A stretch of 64,000 nt of DNA, from assembly GCF_025561445.1 (NCBI RefSeq), contig NZ_CP095096.1:1715822-1779821 (forward strand), in the 5' to 3' direction. The notes beneath the pieces are model-generated. The model was not told the DNA's origin and made no database searches. It saw only the letters and a program-made list of their open reading frames with translations. Every line of letters starts with the position of its first letter. Positions within the stretch are counted from its first letter, which is position 1. This DNA is from Staphylococcus sp. IVB6181 (GTDB lineage: Bacteria > Bacillota > Bacilli > Staphylococcales > Staphylococcaceae). Below are positions 27,834-38,314 of the stretch, in pieces. A program made the position numbers and the translations under genes.

Positions 27834-28415
27834 TTATGCTTGTTTTTTAAAGACATCTCGGCCTTTATAGAAGTATTCAATACCTGAAAGTACAGTAAAG
27901 AATACACCGATGTATAATAAAACTTGTCCGATTGGGAAACCAATCCAATTTACTAATGGTTCGCCTAATAAAATCCAAACTAACGCAACCATTGTAACGG
28001 CTGTTTTGATTTTACCCAGCTGTCCTGCTGCACTGACAAACCCTTGCTCAATTTGAAGCAAGCGTAAACCTGTTACCGCAAACTCACGTGCAATAATAAT
28101 AATTGCTACAACTGAGTTGGTTAAATCTAATTGCACTAAAACAATTAATGCACTGGCAACTAAAAGTTTGTCAGCAAGCGGGTCTAAGAATTTCCCCATA
28201 TTGGTTACTAAGTTCCATTTTCTTGCTAAGTAGCCATCCGCAAAGTCGCTTAATGAAGCCACAATAAAAATAATGCCGCTGATAAAGAATTCGATGCGAA
28301 TGGAGTGTCCTCCGATAAATGACATTTTCCCGAAGCCGAAATCGACTAAAGCGAAAAGAATCAATAACGGAATTAAAATTACCCTGAAGATTGTTATCTG
28401 ATTGGGCAGATTCAT
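27834..28415 (-). CDS. pgsA: CDP-diacylglycerol-glycerol-3-phosphate 3-phosphatidyltransferase
   Basis: PgsA makes phosphatidylglycerophosphate, the precursor of phosphatidylglycerol, in the membrane. The CDP-alcohol phosphotransferase motif D-G-x2-A-R-x8-G-x3-D-x3-D is complete (in [20 protein letters not shown] and the following DPLADK, residues ~60-86). There are about five membrane helices. I choose the ATG at 28413-28415 ([10 protein letters not shown]): GAGGAA is 6 nt upstream, whereas an ATG two codons earlier overlaps that site. PgsA is a known target of daptomycin-resistance mutations in staphylococci. Confidence 0.96.
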   Translation of the reverse strand: MNLPNQITIFRVILIPLLILFALVDFGFGKMSFIGGHSIRIEFFISGIIFIVASLSDFADGYLARKWNLVTNMGKFLDPLADKLLVASALIVLVQLDLTNSVVAIIIIAREFAVTGLRLLQIEQGFVSAAGQLGKIKTAVTMVALVWILLGEPLVNWIGFPIGQVLLYIGVFFTVLSGIEYFYKGRDVFKKQA

Positions 28416-28440
28416 AAACATTTCCTCTTTTCTTGCTATA

Positions 28441-28839
28441 TTATATTAAGAATACTGCTGCTACCCATATTGCCAAAGTCGCAACAATAAACCCAGACAG
28501 CCAAATCACCAGCTGTTTAGAATCACTGCTTTGCGTTTTATAATCCGGCGGATTAGAACTACTGAATTGCTCAATCGTGTCATCATATAAGCTGTCAGTC
28601 GAGTTCGGCAATTCTTCTTGATGATTTTTAATCAGGATAGACGCATCAGTATTCACTGCTTTGGCATATTTAGAGATAATCCCTTCTGCATAATTGGGAT
28701 TGGTAAGTGCATCAAAATCATTATTTTCAATAAGCGTCAAAGTTTCTCTTTTAACTTTTGTTTTTGATTCCAACTCATTTAATGTCATACCTAAGCGTTC
28801 TCTTTTTCCTTTTAACGTCTGTCCGATTGTACTGCTCAT
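28441..28839 (-). CDS. RodZ-like helix-turn-helix membrane protein (YmfM type)
   Basis: This 132-residue protein has an N-terminal Cro/CI-type helix-turn-helix (residues ~5-65, [20 protein letters not shown]) of the RodZ kind, a Ser/Asp-rich linker and one C-terminal membrane helix (~108-130). RodZ proteins link the cytoskeleton to cell shape; cocci lack MreB, so the role here is unclear, and staphylococcal relatives have been tied to cell-envelope gene control. The protein is short because it has no extracellular domain. AAGGAGTG precedes the ATG; it lies in the ymf-pgsA operon. Confidence 0.88.
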   Translation of the reverse strand: MSSTIGQTLKGKRERLGMTLNELESKTKVKRETLTLIENNDFDALTNPNYAEGIISKYAKAVNTDASILIKNHQEELPNSTDSLYDDTIEQFSSSNPPDYKTQSSDSKQLVIWLSGFIVATLAIWVAAVFLI

Positions 28840-28860
28840 ATGTTTACACTCCTTGAAACA

Positions 28861-29700
28861 TTATTCAAAAAATCCGAATCCCCCGCCGAAATCACCAAAG
28901 TCATTTCCTAAATTCAAGTTATTCTTGCTCTTAACTGTCTGTTGTTTCATATGTTCATATTTAATCTCTTGATCTTCTGTTTCTCTTAACTCGATAATGT
29001 AATCAAAATCATCGAGCTGATAGTCGCAAGATTCCACAAATAAATCCGGATGTTCTACCACCTTGATTGCAGGCAAAGCCATTACTTCATCTACTAATTC
29101 TCGGTGTTTCGGATCATTTTCTCGTGCAGTTACTGCACCATCGATAATATATACATGTTCCGGTCCGTATTCGCCTTTTAATAACGAATTGCGTACAGTT
29201 TGTTTAATCAATGTAGAACTGATAAACAACCAGCGCTTATGCGCACAAACACTGCCGGCTACAATCGATTCGGTTTTGCCGACGCGCGGCATACCGCGGA
29301 TACCGATTAATTTATGGCCATCTTCTTTAAAGATTTCTGCCATAAAATCAACCAGCAGACCTAAGTCTTCACGCTCGAATCGGAATGTTTTTTTATCATC
29401 GGCATCTTGCTTGATATAGCGGCCATGTCTGACAGCTAAGCGATCGCGCAATTCCGGTTTGCGCATTTTTGTAATTGATATTTCATCAATTTGATTAACA
29501 ATATCTTCAAAACGACGCATTTTATCTAAACTGTCTGCACGAATTAATAAACCGCGGCGATTTTGGTCGACACCATTAATCGTCACAATACTAATCCCCA
29601 TCATACCTAGGAGACTCGAAACATCCCCTAAGAGTCCTGCTCTGTTAAATGTAATTTCATACTCTAAATACCATTCAATTTTTCTTTCTGGTGCTATCAT
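28861..29700 (-). CDS. ymfK: YmfK family protein (DUF3388)
   Basis: The function is unknown. The 279 residues show an ACT-like regulatory domain at the N-terminus (about 10-75, VSSLLGMMGISIVTINGVDQ), a Walker A-type GMPRVGKTES (~134-143) and a C-terminal tail rich in Gly and Phe (NDFGDFGGGFGFFE). The combination points to a nucleotide-dependent protein with a small-molecule sensor. It occupies the conserved position between ymfI and the RodZ-like gene, as in Bacillus. Confidence 0.88.
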   Translation of the reverse strand: MIAPERKIEWYLEYEITFNRAGLLGDVSSLLGMMGISIVTINGVDQNRRGLLIRADSLDKMRRFEDIVNQIDEISITKMRKPELRDRLAVRHGRYIKQDADDKKTFRFEREDLGLLVDFMAEIFKEDGHKLIGIRGMPRVGKTESIVAGSVCAHKRWLFISSTLIKQTVRNSLLKGEYGPEHVYIIDGAVTARENDPKHRELVDEVMALPAIKVVEHPDLFVESCDYQLDDFDYIIELRETEDQEIKYEHMKQQTVKSKNNLNLGNDFGDFGGGFGFFE

Positions 29701-29832
29701 GTTTTACACGCCCCTTAGTTCAACAACATATAGTATTCATCAGAAACAAGAATGTAACATCCGTTCTTAATTATGAATGAAAGTAATTACATTATACATT
29801 ATCTATAGGGATATGAATACGCATAACAATCA

Positions 29833-30537
29833 CTAAATATACCAGCCGCCGTTTACTTTTTGAACAGTACCTGTCACACTTTGTGCCTTCTGATTATATA
29901 AATAAGCACATGCATAAGCCACTTCTTCAGGCGACACCATTCTATGCTGCGGCAGTTCATCAATAATTGCGGCTAATTCAGACGGTTCGAATGCATCAGC
30001 CATATTGCCGCTGACCATACCGGGCGTGACAGCATTGACCGTAATAGATGTCATCGCAAGCTCTTGGCTCAATGCTTTGACAAAGCCGATTTGTGCCGCT
30101 TTCATTGCTGAATACACCGTTTCCATGCTTGCACCCGTTTCTCCCCAAATCGATGAAATCAACAGGATACGACCGCTCTCGCTCGCTCTGAGCTGGTCAA
30201 GAAAATAACGTGTTGCAAGCATCATATTCTTAACATTCAAGCGATAACAAGTATCTATTTGGTCAGATGACATATCTTGAAACATACCATATAAACTTTG
30301 TCCTGCCGCATAAATCAAAATATCTAAATTGTGGATGAAAGAGAAATGCGCTTCGATGTCTATCTCAGCAGCTAAATCTGCTTGCACAAAAGAGACATTT
30401 TCATTTTGATATTGCTGCTTAAGTTCCTTTAAAGATGTCTTGTTATAATGCACAATGACTTCATGCCCATCATCCAGCAATTGACGGACAATCGCTGAAC
30501 CGATGGAACCAGAACCGCCTAAAACCAATGCTTTCAT
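29833..30537 (-). CDS. ymfI: SDR-family reductase YmfI (EF-P 5-aminopentanone reductase)
   Basis: This 234-residue short-chain dehydrogenase has the NADP-binding GGSGSIGSAI at residues 7-16, the NNAG-equivalent YAAGQS, catalytic Ser in ISSIWG and the YSAMK (Y-x3-K) motif near residue 146. The B. subtilis orthologue reduces the 5-aminopentanone on Lys32 of elongation factor P to 5-aminopentanol. The gene abuts ymfH with no gap, consistent with coupled translation. It could be mis-called as a FabG-like 3-oxoacyl reductase; context favours YmfI. Confidence 0.88.
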   Translation of the reverse strand: MKALVLGGSGSIGSAIVRQLLDDGHEVIVHYNKTSLKELKQQYQNENVSFVQADLAAEIDIEAHFSFIHNLDILIYAAGQSLYGMFQDMSSDQIDTCYRLNVKNMMLATRYFLDQLRASESGRILLISSIWGETGASMETVYSAMKAAQIGFVKALSQELAMTSITVNAVTPGMVSGNMADAFEPSELAAIIDELPQHRMVSPEEVAYACAYLYNQKAQSVTGTVQKVNGGWYI

Positions 30538-31824
30538 TTACTTCTTAATCTCCAATCTGCTGTCCGCAATCTGATCGAAGTTCAAGCTGGCTACAGATGC
30601 TTCGTTAATACTATCTAATGTAATGCTGTCAACGATATCTAACATATTAAATAGGCTGACACCTTCAAAATATAATTTAGTATATTGATTGGCAATATAT
30701 TCAGGTGAATTCAAACTAGAAATGAATTCTCCGATAAATTGTTTTTTCAATAACTCAAAAGCTTCTTCATCTGTTAAATGACCTGCTTTTGTTTTCAGTT
30801 CATCCAGCAATAAACGTTTCAGCTGACTTGGGTCTGGTGTTGAACTTGTGATGAGCGAGAAACTATAAGATGGTTCCAAGACAAATTGGTAACCGAATGT
30901 ATCATCAATCAAGCCGTCATTCAGCAAATTTTGATAGAAGTCAGTTTCTTCGCCTAATACCATTTCAAAGAAGAACGTCATTTCCAAATCACGTTTCATA
31001 TACGCTTCTTGAGAGCCTTCTTTTGGAACGTTTTTAAAACCAAGCATCAATCTTGGTATTTGAATGTTCATTTCTTCAACAACCTTGCTTTGCTGAACAG
31101 CTTCCGCCTCAGCTAAACTATCTCTTACAATTTCAGGTTGTGCTGTCAATTCTCGTTTCGCTTCATGTTCTGTTATCAATGTATTGATACTTTCAGGGTC
31201 TACATTGCCGACCACGAACATGACCATATTTGAAGGATGGTAGAACGTTTCATAACATAAATACAAATCATCTTTAGTGATTTTATAAATACTTTCAACA
31301 CTGCCGGCAATATCCACTTTAACAGGATGATCAGCATACATCGCACGTAATGTATTGAACATCAATTTATAACCTGGTTGTTCTTGATACATCTTGATTT
31401 CTTCTGCGATGATTCCTTTTTCTTTTTCTACTGTCGCTTCAGAGAAATAAGGTGTTTCTACCATTTTCATTAAACGTAAAATATTGCGTTCGACATTAGA
31501 AGTGGCGCTGAAAAGATAACTCGTACGGTCAAAACTTGTAAACGCATTGACTTGTGCATTATCTTCTGCGAACTCTGTAAATAAGTCGCCTTCTTCTTTT
31601 TCGAATAACTTATGTTCTAAAAAGTGTGCGACTCCATCCGGAACCGTCACAAATTCATCGCTGCCTAAAGGCTTGAATCTACTATCTAATGAACCGAATT
31701 GTGTTGTATATGTAACAAACGTTTTCTGAAAACCCGGCTTCGGAATTATAAATACTTTCAAGCCGTTATCCATTTGCGACTCATATACTGTTTCATCTAT
31801 TAGTTCATAATACTGCTTCTTCAT
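30538..31824 (-). CDS. ymfH: M16 zinc peptidase-like protein YmfH
   Basis: This 428-residue M16 (pitrilysin) family protein keeps the inverted zinc motif HFLEH (residues ~67-71, in AHFLEHKLFE) with a downstream glutamate in the AEEIKMYQEQPGYK segment, so it is probably the catalytic partner. Databases associate YmfH and YmfF with the EF-P 5-aminopentanol modification pathway. Its start overlaps the ymfF stop by 4 bp (ATGA), which fits a heterodimer made in equal amounts. Confidence 0.9.
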   Translation of the reverse strand: MKKQYYELIDETVYESQMDNGLKVFIIPKPGFQKTFVTYTTQFGSLDSRFKPLGSDEFVTVPDGVAHFLEHKLFEKEEGDLFTEFAEDNAQVNAFTSFDRTSYLFSATSNVERNILRLMKMVETPYFSEATVEKEKGIIAEEIKMYQEQPGYKLMFNTLRAMYADHPVKVDIAGSVESIYKITKDDLYLCYETFYHPSNMVMFVVGNVDPESINTLITEHEAKRELTAQPEIVRDSLAEAEAVQQSKVVEEMNIQIPRLMLGFKNVPKEGSQEAYMKRDLEMTFFFEMVLGEETDFYQNLLNDGLIDDTFGYQFVLEPSYSFSLITSSTPDPSQLKRLLLDELKTKAGHLTDEEAFELLKKQFIGEFISSLNSPEYIANQYTKLYFEGVSLFNMLDIVDSITLDSINEASVASLNFDQIADSRLEIKK

Positions 31825-33092
31825 TCTGCTTCATCCTCCTTCGTCAACACATAAATCGTATCTAGGATGGCACTTTTTGCAAGTTCGATAACCTCTTCCT
31901 TAGTTACATCTTGGATTTTTTGACCATAATTACCGTTCGTTAAGTCCTCAGGAAGCAAGATTTGGTTATGTGCAATTTCTACCATACTTTTTGGTCTGTC
32001 TTGAGATTCATTACGTTGAGAAATCAGAATCTTCTTCGCAAGTTCTAATTTTTCTTCACTGAATTCGCCGCGTTGGAATTTTTCAAATTCAGCCAAAATC
32101 GTATCTTTCGCAACTTCGTATTTATCTGCAGCTACACCGCTTAATACGAACATATAGCCGTTTTTACCATCAATTTGCGAATGTACAGAATAGGCTAAAC
32201 TTTGTTTTTCGCGGATTTCGTTGAATAACACAGATGACGGATCTCCGCCGAACATAGTATTTAATACAACAAACGTATAGTAGCCTGGTTGACCATAATA
32301 CGTTTTAAAACGGTAGCCGATATTCAACTTAGCCTGATCGATTTCATCATGTTCGATAATTGTTTGCGGTAATTCGCTTTCAGCACATTGTGCTTGAATA
32401 ACAGATGAAACTTGTTTTAAAGGTTTAATATCGAATAACTGTTTGATTTTTTCTGTTACTTCTTCTGTATCAACATTACCTACTACGTAAACTGCACAAT
32501 CGTCATTTTCTAGCATGGATTGGTATGTATGATATAACAATTCAGGTGTTACAGCTGGAATATGTTCAATTAAACCTGATGCTAAATAACTATATGGCTG
32601 ATCTCCAAACATATTTTTCATGAGTTTTAAAAATGCAAGTTGTGCTTTATTATCATTGATAGCTTCTAATTTCTTTTTCAATAATGTCTTTTCTTGTGTT
32701 ACAAATGTTTCGTTAAAACCGTTATTTTCTACTAATGGGTGATACAAGATTTCTTGCAGTAAATCTAAGCCTTCATCAAATAACGGATCTTTATGTTTCA
32801 GATAGCGCTCATTCACAAGTTCTAATGTGATGGTAATGACATGCTTATCTTTGAATTTCGTCACAAAGCTATTAACATATGCACCGTACAATTCTGATAG
32901 TTTGCGATTAAACGCCTTATCTGTCGGCCACTGTTTTGTTGCTCTTACGAGCAGTTTGCTCAATAATGAGCGTGCTGTCATCGTAGTTTCATCTAAGGGT
33001 GCCATAAATTTAAAAGTGATAATTGTAGTCTTGAATTTATCTGTCGGCATTACTTTGATACGAGGTTCTGTTTTATTATTTTGTTGGCTCAA
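31821..33092 (-). CDS. ymfF: M16-like protein YmfF (non-catalytic partner)
   Basis: This 423-residue M16-fold protein has no HxxEH zinc motif at the expected N-terminal position, while the C-terminal M16 repeat is present (GYYTFVVLNTMFGGDPSSVLF and REKQSLAYSVHSQID). M16 proteins often work as pairs of one active and one inactive half, and ymfH directly follows with a 4-bp overlap. AAGGTGTG precedes the ATG, and the gene lies 15 bp after the GntR gene. Confidence 0.9.
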   Translation of the reverse strand: MSQQNNKTEPRIKVMPTDKFKTTIITFKFMAPLDETTMTARSLLSKLLVRATKQWPTDKAFNRKLSELYGAYVNSFVTKFKDKHVITITLELVNERYLKHKDPLFDEGLDLLQEILYHPLVENNGFNETFVTQEKTLLKKKLEAINDNKAQLAFLKLMKNMFGDQPYSYLASGLIEHIPAVTPELLYHTYQSMLENDDCAVYVVGNVDTEEVTEKIKQLFDIKPLKQVSSVIQAQCAESELPQTIIEHDEIDQAKLNIGYRFKTYYGQPGYYTFVVLNTMFGGDPSSVLFNEIREKQSLAYSVHSQIDGKNGYMFVLSGVAADKYEVAKDTILAEFEKFQRGEFSEEKLELAKKILISQRNESQDRPKSMVEIAHNQILLPEDLTNGNYGQKIQDVTKEEVIELAKSAILDTIYVLTKEDEAE

Positions 33093-33107
33093 ACTATCAC
33101 ACCTTCC

Positions 33108-33833
33108 TTATTCTTCTTCAGTTTTGCGTATTGCTTTGAATTTGACCACTTCACTCTTGAAATAATTAAACGAGTAAAGAATCGGTCGATTAAGATGATC
33201 ATAATGCACTTGTCTTAATAACATCAGTGCTTCGTTAGGTGCTGATTCTAATGCTTCAGACACTTTAGGTTCATAACTGACCGATTCAATCTCTGTTTCA
33301 GAATACGCAATCTTTATATCAGCAAAGGCCTTAATGGCAGTCAAGATGGACTCATCATGCTCTTGAAACGCTGCACAAGTTAAATAGCTTGTCGCAACTT
33401 TATCTAAACAATACACCACCGGACTGCCGTCAGCCGTTCTGATTCTTTCAATAATCGTCACATACTCGCCTTCATTTAAGCTGAGCGCCTTGCGATCATG
33501 TTGCGTTGCAGGCTGCTGGTCCAAGTTCATAAAAATAGTACCCGCTTTAAAGCCCTCATTTTCAATCATTTTGCTGATGCTTAATAATTTGTCCAACGGA
33601 TAGAAAAACGGCTGAGGCTCCTTAACGCTGGCTTGCGCTTCAAAGCTCTGCGTTAAGACTTGCTCCGTAATAAGTTCATCCACTGCATCATATACATCAT
33701 CTGTTTTCGCATTCACTTCTCTAGCGATAGATAAAGTACTAGGAACAGGATCACCCGGGTTCAATCTGCCTGACTCGATTTCACTTAAAATCCATTCTTT
33801 AATTCTGTATATTGAATTCGTATTTGTCATCAT
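33108..33833 (-). CDS. GntR-family regulator (HutC/UTRA type)
   Basis: This 241-residue regulator has an N-terminal winged helix (residues ~10-70, with LNPGDPVPSTLSIAREVNA) and a UTRA effector-binding domain (~90-235). Its start overlaps the ftsK stop codon (TAATGATG), so it is co-translated with the DNA translocase, and it precedes ymfF. The target and ligand are unknown; the linked genes offer no sugar or amino-acid clue. Confidence 0.9.
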   Translation of the reverse strand: MMTNTNSIYRIKEWILSEIESGRLNPGDPVPSTLSIAREVNAKTDDVYDAVDELITEQVLTQSFEAQASVKEPQPFFYPLDKLLSISKMIENEGFKAGTIFMNLDQQPATQHDRKALSLNEGEYVTIIERIRTADGSPVVYCLDKVATSYLTCAAFQEHDESILTAIKAFADIKIAYSETEIESVSYEPKVSEALESAPNEALMLLRQVHYDHLNRPILYSFNYFKSEVVKFKAIRKTEEE

Positions 33834-36232
33834 TACACCTCACCATTTTCTAAATCTACTAATACTTGACGCGGCTTGCTTCCGCGCTGCGGTCCGATTA
33901 CTTGATTGTTTTCTAAGTCATCCATGAGACGCGATGCTCTATTATACCCGATTCTGAATTGACGTTGTAATAAAGAGGTACTCGCTTTTTGCTGTTCCAC
34001 AACAAAGAGATACGCTTCATCATAAAGCGGGTCTTCACTTTTCTTCTCAGTACCTTCTGGTGTCGTACCAGGTTCCATTTCCTTAACGTAATTAGCTTTT
34101 TGCTGATCAATGACAAAGTTAACGACATTTTGAACTTCCTGGTCGCTTAAGAAGGCACCTTGAATACGTGTTTGAATTGAACCTCCGTTGCCGAAGTACA
34201 ACATATCCCCTTTACCAAGCAATTTCTCAGCGCCGCCTCTATCGATAATTGTACGCGAGTCTGTTTGCGAGCTGACCGCAAAGGCAATTCTTGATGGAAT
34301 GTTGTTTTTAATCAAACCAGTAATGACATCGACTGAAGGTCTTTGTGTTGCGATGATTAAATGAATACCGGCAGCACGTGCCATTTGTGTAATACGCTGT
34401 ATTGCATTTTCCACATCTTTTCCGGCAACCATCATCAAGTCTGCCAACTCATCCACAATCACTACAATATACGGCAATAATGATTGCTTTTCATCCAGTT
34501 CTTCATTTTGACGTTTCATATAGTCATTGTAACCTTCGATGTTTCTTGTACCTGTGTGTTGGAATAAATCATAACGGCGTTCCATTTCTGAAACAATTTT
34601 TTCTAATGCTTGTGATGCCTTATGCGGATTAGTAACTACAGGTATTAATAAATGCGGAATACCATTATATACATTCAATTCTACCATTTTTGGATCAATA
34701 AGCATGAGTTTTACTTCATGCGGCTTCGCATTCAGCAAAATACTCGTGATAATACCGTTGATACAAACGGATTTACCGCTCCCTGTAGAACCTGCCACAA
34801 GCAAGTGCGGCATCTTGTTTAATTCCACACTGATGGGTTCGCCTGATATATCTCTACCCAAACCTACTTCTAATTTATTCTTAGAAGGGAATTTCTCGTC
34901 TAGAACCTCTTTTAGCGATACTAGTGAGATTTTATCATTCGGTACTTCAATACCTACAGCTGAACGGCCTGGAATCGGCGCTTCGATACGTACGTCTTTG
35001 GCTGCTAAAGCCAACGCAATATCATTATGCAGATTGACAATCTTGCTGACTTTGACACCTTGTGCAGGCTGTACTTCATATTGCGTAACAGCCGGCCCGA
35101 TTTTAATTTGTGTGACTTTCGCATTCACATTGAAATTTTTCAATGTATTTTCTAACAAGCGGCCTTTCTTTTGAACTTCAGTACGTGATGTTGTTTTTTG
35201 TTTCGTTGGTGTGTTCAAAATAGAAAGCGGCGGTAATTGATAATCTGAGTTTTCAACTTCGCCCGCATCAGAAATAGAACCCATCGCATCAGATGATGCT
35301 TTTGAATCAGCACTGTCATTGCTTTGTTCAACCAATTGACGTTTAGGTCGTTTTCTTGGTGCTGCCTCTGCTTGTTCTGGTTCATGATTGCTTTGTGATT
35401 TTGGTGCACTTGTTTTCTTATCTTTCGGCTCATCTCCGAAGATCGGAATAGCACTGTCTTGTTTTTCTTCTTCAGGTATCGGCACCTCTGTGAAATCACT
35501 GACATCTTTAACTTCTTCTTGTTGCGCTGCACGTTCTGCTGCTTGTTCTTCTTTTTGGCGGCGTTTTTCTTCTTTACGCTCAGCTTGGCGTGCTTTTCTT
35601 TCTTTTCTATGTACTGCTGCTTGTTCACTGCCTGATTTCAAGTTCTCTAATAATACTTTTGCCATATCTCTGTGACGGCGTTTAGATAATAAAATAAAAC
35701 TTGAAATAAACAGAATCACTGTAAATACAACCACACCGACAATAGAAACGAGCGGTATTGAAAAATGTACTAAGTAATAGCCTAAAATACCGCCGCCGAA
35801 GTTAGGGAAATGTGTTTTATCATATTGACGATACACATACGAAATCACAGGTTCTCTATCTCCAACCGCACCTTTTGAAAACACTAAATACAATTGTGTC
35901 GCAAATAACAATGCAAATTGAAGTACAATTGATCCTGTTAATCTTCTCGTTTTAGGCAATCTGCCGTTATAAGCTAAAAAGCCGGAAGCAAGAATGACTA
36001 AAATATATGTTAAATATCTGCTGTAACCGAATAAATAGTTGAAAAATGTATCAATCACTCTTCCTATTATCCCTAATTGGAAGGCACCTAGAACAACAAG
36101 TACTACAGTAATGATTGCTGCTATATAGCGCAATGGCGCTTCATTTTTTTTTTTCTTTGTATTTCTCTTTTTAGCTGTAGTTTTTCTTCTTGAATTGGTT
36201 GTTCTTTTCTTTCTTTGTGCCAAAACATACAC
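33833..36232 (-). CDS. ftsK: DNA translocase FtsK/SpoIIIE
   Basis: The 799-residue septal DNA pump moves chromosome termini clear of the closing septum. The N-terminal K/R-rich segment precedes four membrane helices (residues ~38-185). A charged, A/E/K/Q/S-rich linker spans ~195-340. The ATPase domain has Walker A GSTGSGKS (~480), Walker B and a C-terminal winged gamma domain ([21 protein letters not shown]) that reads polarity sequences. The start codon follows AAGGTGTATG. A T10 run near 36145 in the N-terminal coding part is in frame. The inverted repeat at 36336-36369 lies upstream. Confidence 0.96.
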   Translation of the reverse strand: MYVLAQRKKRTTNSRRKTTAKKRNTKKKKNEAPLRYIAAIITVVLVVLGAFQLGIIGRVIDTFFNYLFGYSRYLTYILVILASGFLAYNGRLPKTRRLTGSIVLQFALLFATQLYLVFSKGAVGDREPVISYVYRQYDKTHFPNFGGGILGYYLVHFSIPLVSIVGVVVFTVILFISSFILLSKRRHRDMAKVLLENLKSGSEQAAVHRKERKARQAERKEEKRRQKEEQAAERAAQQEEVKDVSDFTEVPIPEEEKQDSAIPIFGDEPKDKKTSAPKSQSNHEPEQAEAAPRKRPKRQLVEQSNDSADSKASSDAMGSISDAGEVENSDYQLPPLSILNTPTKQKTTSRTEVQKKGRLLENTLKNFNVNAKVTQIKIGPAVTQYEVQPAQGVKVSKIVNLHNDIALALAAKDVRIEAPIPGRSAVGIEVPNDKISLVSLKEVLDEKFPSKNKLEVGLGRDISGEPISVELNKMPHLLVAGSTGSGKSVCINGIITSILLNAKPHEVKLMLIDPKMVELNVYNGIPHLLIPVVTNPHKASQALEKIVSEMERRYDLFQHTGTRNIEGYNDYMKRQNEELDEKQSLLPYIVVIVDELADLMMVAGKDVENAIQRITQMARAAGIHLIIATQRPSVDVITGLIKNNIPSRIAFAVSSQTDSRTIIDRGGAEKLLGKGDMLYFGNGGSIQTRIQGAFLSDQEVQNVVNFVIDQQKANYVKEMEPGTTPEGTEKKSEDPLYDEAYLFVVEQQKASTSLLQRQFRIGYNRASRLMDDLENNQVIGPQRGSKPRQVLVDLENGEV

Positions 36233-36335
36233 CTTCTTTTCAATAAAATATGCTCAAGTGAATATGTATCGCAAGCATGTTGAACAAATGATGTTTTGAT
36301 TCAACACGACTTACCGACTAACTTGCCATCTCTAT

Positions 36336-36369
36336 ATTTTAACATGGAACAAAATCACATTGTTAAAAT
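36336..36369. repeat. 9-bp inverted repeat upstream of ftsK
   Basis: ATTTTAACA and TGTTAAAAT are perfect inverted arms separated by 16 bp, about 105 bp upstream of the ftsK start. The TAAAAT of the left arm (minus strand) could serve as a -10, so the repeat may be an operator or simply a hairpin. Confidence 0.4.
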
Positions 36370-36385
36370 TTAAATAATATGATGA

Positions 36386-36421
36386 AATGCTATGATACGC
36401 ATAAAAGCACACCATAGCATT
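36386..36421 (-). terminator. Probable terminator of rnjB
   Basis: Stem AATGCTATG / CATAGCATT with an 18-nt loop lies 29 bp after the rnjB stop codon; the downstream side is T-rich but lacks a long U-run. Confidence 0.65.
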
Positions 36422-36449
36422 CTTGTATGTTAAACATGCATACTGTTCC

Positions 36450-38123
36450 TTAAACTTCTGAAATAATCGGAATAATCATTGGACGGCGTTTAGTGTTTTC
36501 AAATAATAATTTGCTGATTTTATCACGCATATTTTGTTTGATTTCAGACCATTCAATACGACGTTCTTGCAGACCAAGTTCTACAATTTCACGTACTTTT
36601 TCTTCCGCTTCTTTCAATAAAGCTTCACTTTCTCTGACATAAACAAATCCGCGAGATTGAATTTCCGGTCCAGCCGCAATTTGTCTATTCTTAGGATCAA
36701 GTGTAACAACCGCAATGAAGATACCGTCTTCAGCTAATAAATGACGGTCGCGCAGTACGATGTTGCCTACGTCGCCGACACCGATACCATCAATCAATAC
36801 GTTGCCTGATTCTACTTTCTCGTTTAATATCATTGTTTCGCCGTCAAAGTTTAAGACATCGCCTTTTTCAGCTAAGAAAATCTTTTCAGGCGCAACACCC
36901 GCTTCAGCTGCTAATTTCGCATGTGCAATCTGCATTTTGAACTCGCCTTGGACAGGGATAAAGTATTCCGGCTTCATGATGTTGATCATCATTTTAAGTT
37001 CTTCCATGCATCCATGACTTGAAGCGTGGATTTTTTTACTGTTAGGGATAATATCTGCACCGGCACGTGCCAATTCATTTAAAGTATCCCCGATAATTAC
37101 TTCCATATTTGCAGAAGCAGTCATCGCTAAGAAGACTGAGTCGCCTTCTTCGATATTCATAATTTTATGTTTTTGTCTTGCCATTTGATTCAATGCTTCT
37201 ACAGGTTCGCCTTGCATACCTGTCGCAATGATTACGACTTCATTCTTTGGATAATTTTTAACTTCATTAATCGGAATCAGCAAGTCTTTCGGAATATCGA
37301 AATATCCCATTTTGCGTGCAATATTGAATGAAGATTCAAGTGAACGTCCTAAGAAAGAAACTTTGCGGTTTAACTTCTTAGCAATGTTCAGCACTTGCTG
37401 GATTCTGATAAAGTTCGATGCGTAGCAAGACACGATTAAACGGCCTTTTACTTTAGTAAATGCATCCAGCATATGAGATTCAATCACATTTTCAGGTGTG
37501 TTGTAACCTGGTTTCTCAGCTTCAGTCGAGTCGCTGATTAACGCAAAGACACCCTCTTCGCCGATTTCAGTCATTTTCTTCAAATCAGGCGCATAGTTGC
37601 CTTGCAAGCTTTGGTCGAATTTGAATTCGCCAGTGTAAACAATTGCACCGTAAGAAGTATGAATTGTTACACCTAAGCTGTCAGGAATACTGTGCGTTGT
37701 ATTGAAGAATGATACATTTACATTTTTAAAACGCATCACTGATTCATTATTCACTGTATAATATCTGATTTTCTTATCGATTTTACGTTCTTTCATATAT
37801 TCTTTAACTAATGCTAAAGTCAATTTTGTACCATACACTGGAGCGTCTACTTGTTCCAATACATAGCTGACTGCACCGATCGCATGTTCATGACCGTGCG
37901 ATAAGAAAATACCTTTCAATCTGTCTTTATTTTCAACAACATATTGAATATCAGGAATAACAACGTCTACACCCAGCATTTCATCTTCTGGGAACATTAA
38001 GCCTGCATCCAACATGAACATTTCATCGTCAACTTCAACGATATACATATTTTTCGCAATTTCACCCACTCCGCCGAGCGGAATGATGCGTATATTTTCA
38101 TTCTTTTTCTTTACTAAGTTCAA
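36450..38123 (-). CDS. rnjB: Ribonuclease J2
   Basis: This is a 557-residue metallo-beta-lactamase/beta-CASP RNase, partner of RNase J1 in 5'-3' mRNA decay. The metal motif is degenerate: the family's HGHEDHIG reads HGHEHAIG (residues 76-83), so the Asp and following His are lost. This matches S. aureus J2, which is thought to be structural rather than catalytic. The beta-CASP segment ([12 protein letters not shown]) and C-terminal domain are intact. It lies between pnp and ftsK as in S. aureus. Confidence 0.95.
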   Translation of the reverse strand: MNLVKKKNENIRIIPLGGVGEIAKNMYIVEVDDEMFMLDAGLMFPEDEMLGVDVVIPDIQYVVENKDRLKGIFLSHGHEHAIGAVSYVLEQVDAPVYGTKLTLALVKEYMKERKIDKKIRYYTVNNESVMRFKNVNVSFFNTTHSIPDSLGVTIHTSYGAIVYTGEFKFDQSLQGNYAPDLKKMTEIGEEGVFALISDSTEAEKPGYNTPENVIESHMLDAFTKVKGRLIVSCYASNFIRIQQVLNIAKKLNRKVSFLGRSLESSFNIARKMGYFDIPKDLLIPINEVKNYPKNEVVIIATGMQGEPVEALNQMARQKHKIMNIEEGDSVFLAMTASANMEVIIGDTLNELARAGADIIPNSKKIHASSHGCMEELKMMINIMKPEYFIPVQGEFKMQIAHAKLAAEAGVAPEKIFLAEKGDVLNFDGETMILNEKVESGNVLIDGIGVGDVGNIVLRDRHLLAEDGIFIAVVTLDPKNRQIAAGPEIQSRGFVYVRESEALLKEAEEKVREIVELGLQERRIEWSEIKQNMRDKISKLLFENTKRRPMIIPIISEV

Positions 38124-38245
38124 TTTTTCTCCTCCTATTTATAATCCCCGACCATATAAGTATTCACTGTATATTATAAGTTAAATTCTTTTTAATGTAC
38201 ACTACTAAACATGTAGCGAGACTGCATTGTCTCTACCCTCTTATG

Positions 38246-38292
38246 TAAAAAAAGAATGCTCGCTCAGCAAATTCATGCCGCACAAGCATTCT
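38246..38292 (-). terminator. Terminator of pnp
   Basis: Stem AGAATGCT / AGCATTCT with further imperfect inner pairing is followed by seven T on the minus strand, after the pnp stop codon. Confidence 0.88.
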
Positions 38293-38314
38293 TCATAGTC
38301 ATTTGAAATTCTGA

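Noticed and set aside
34704-35174. 156-residue plus-strand frame inside ftsK
   Set aside because: It is antisense to the conserved FtsK ATPase domain and has no family resemblance or Shine-Dalgarno; a shadow of codon bias.
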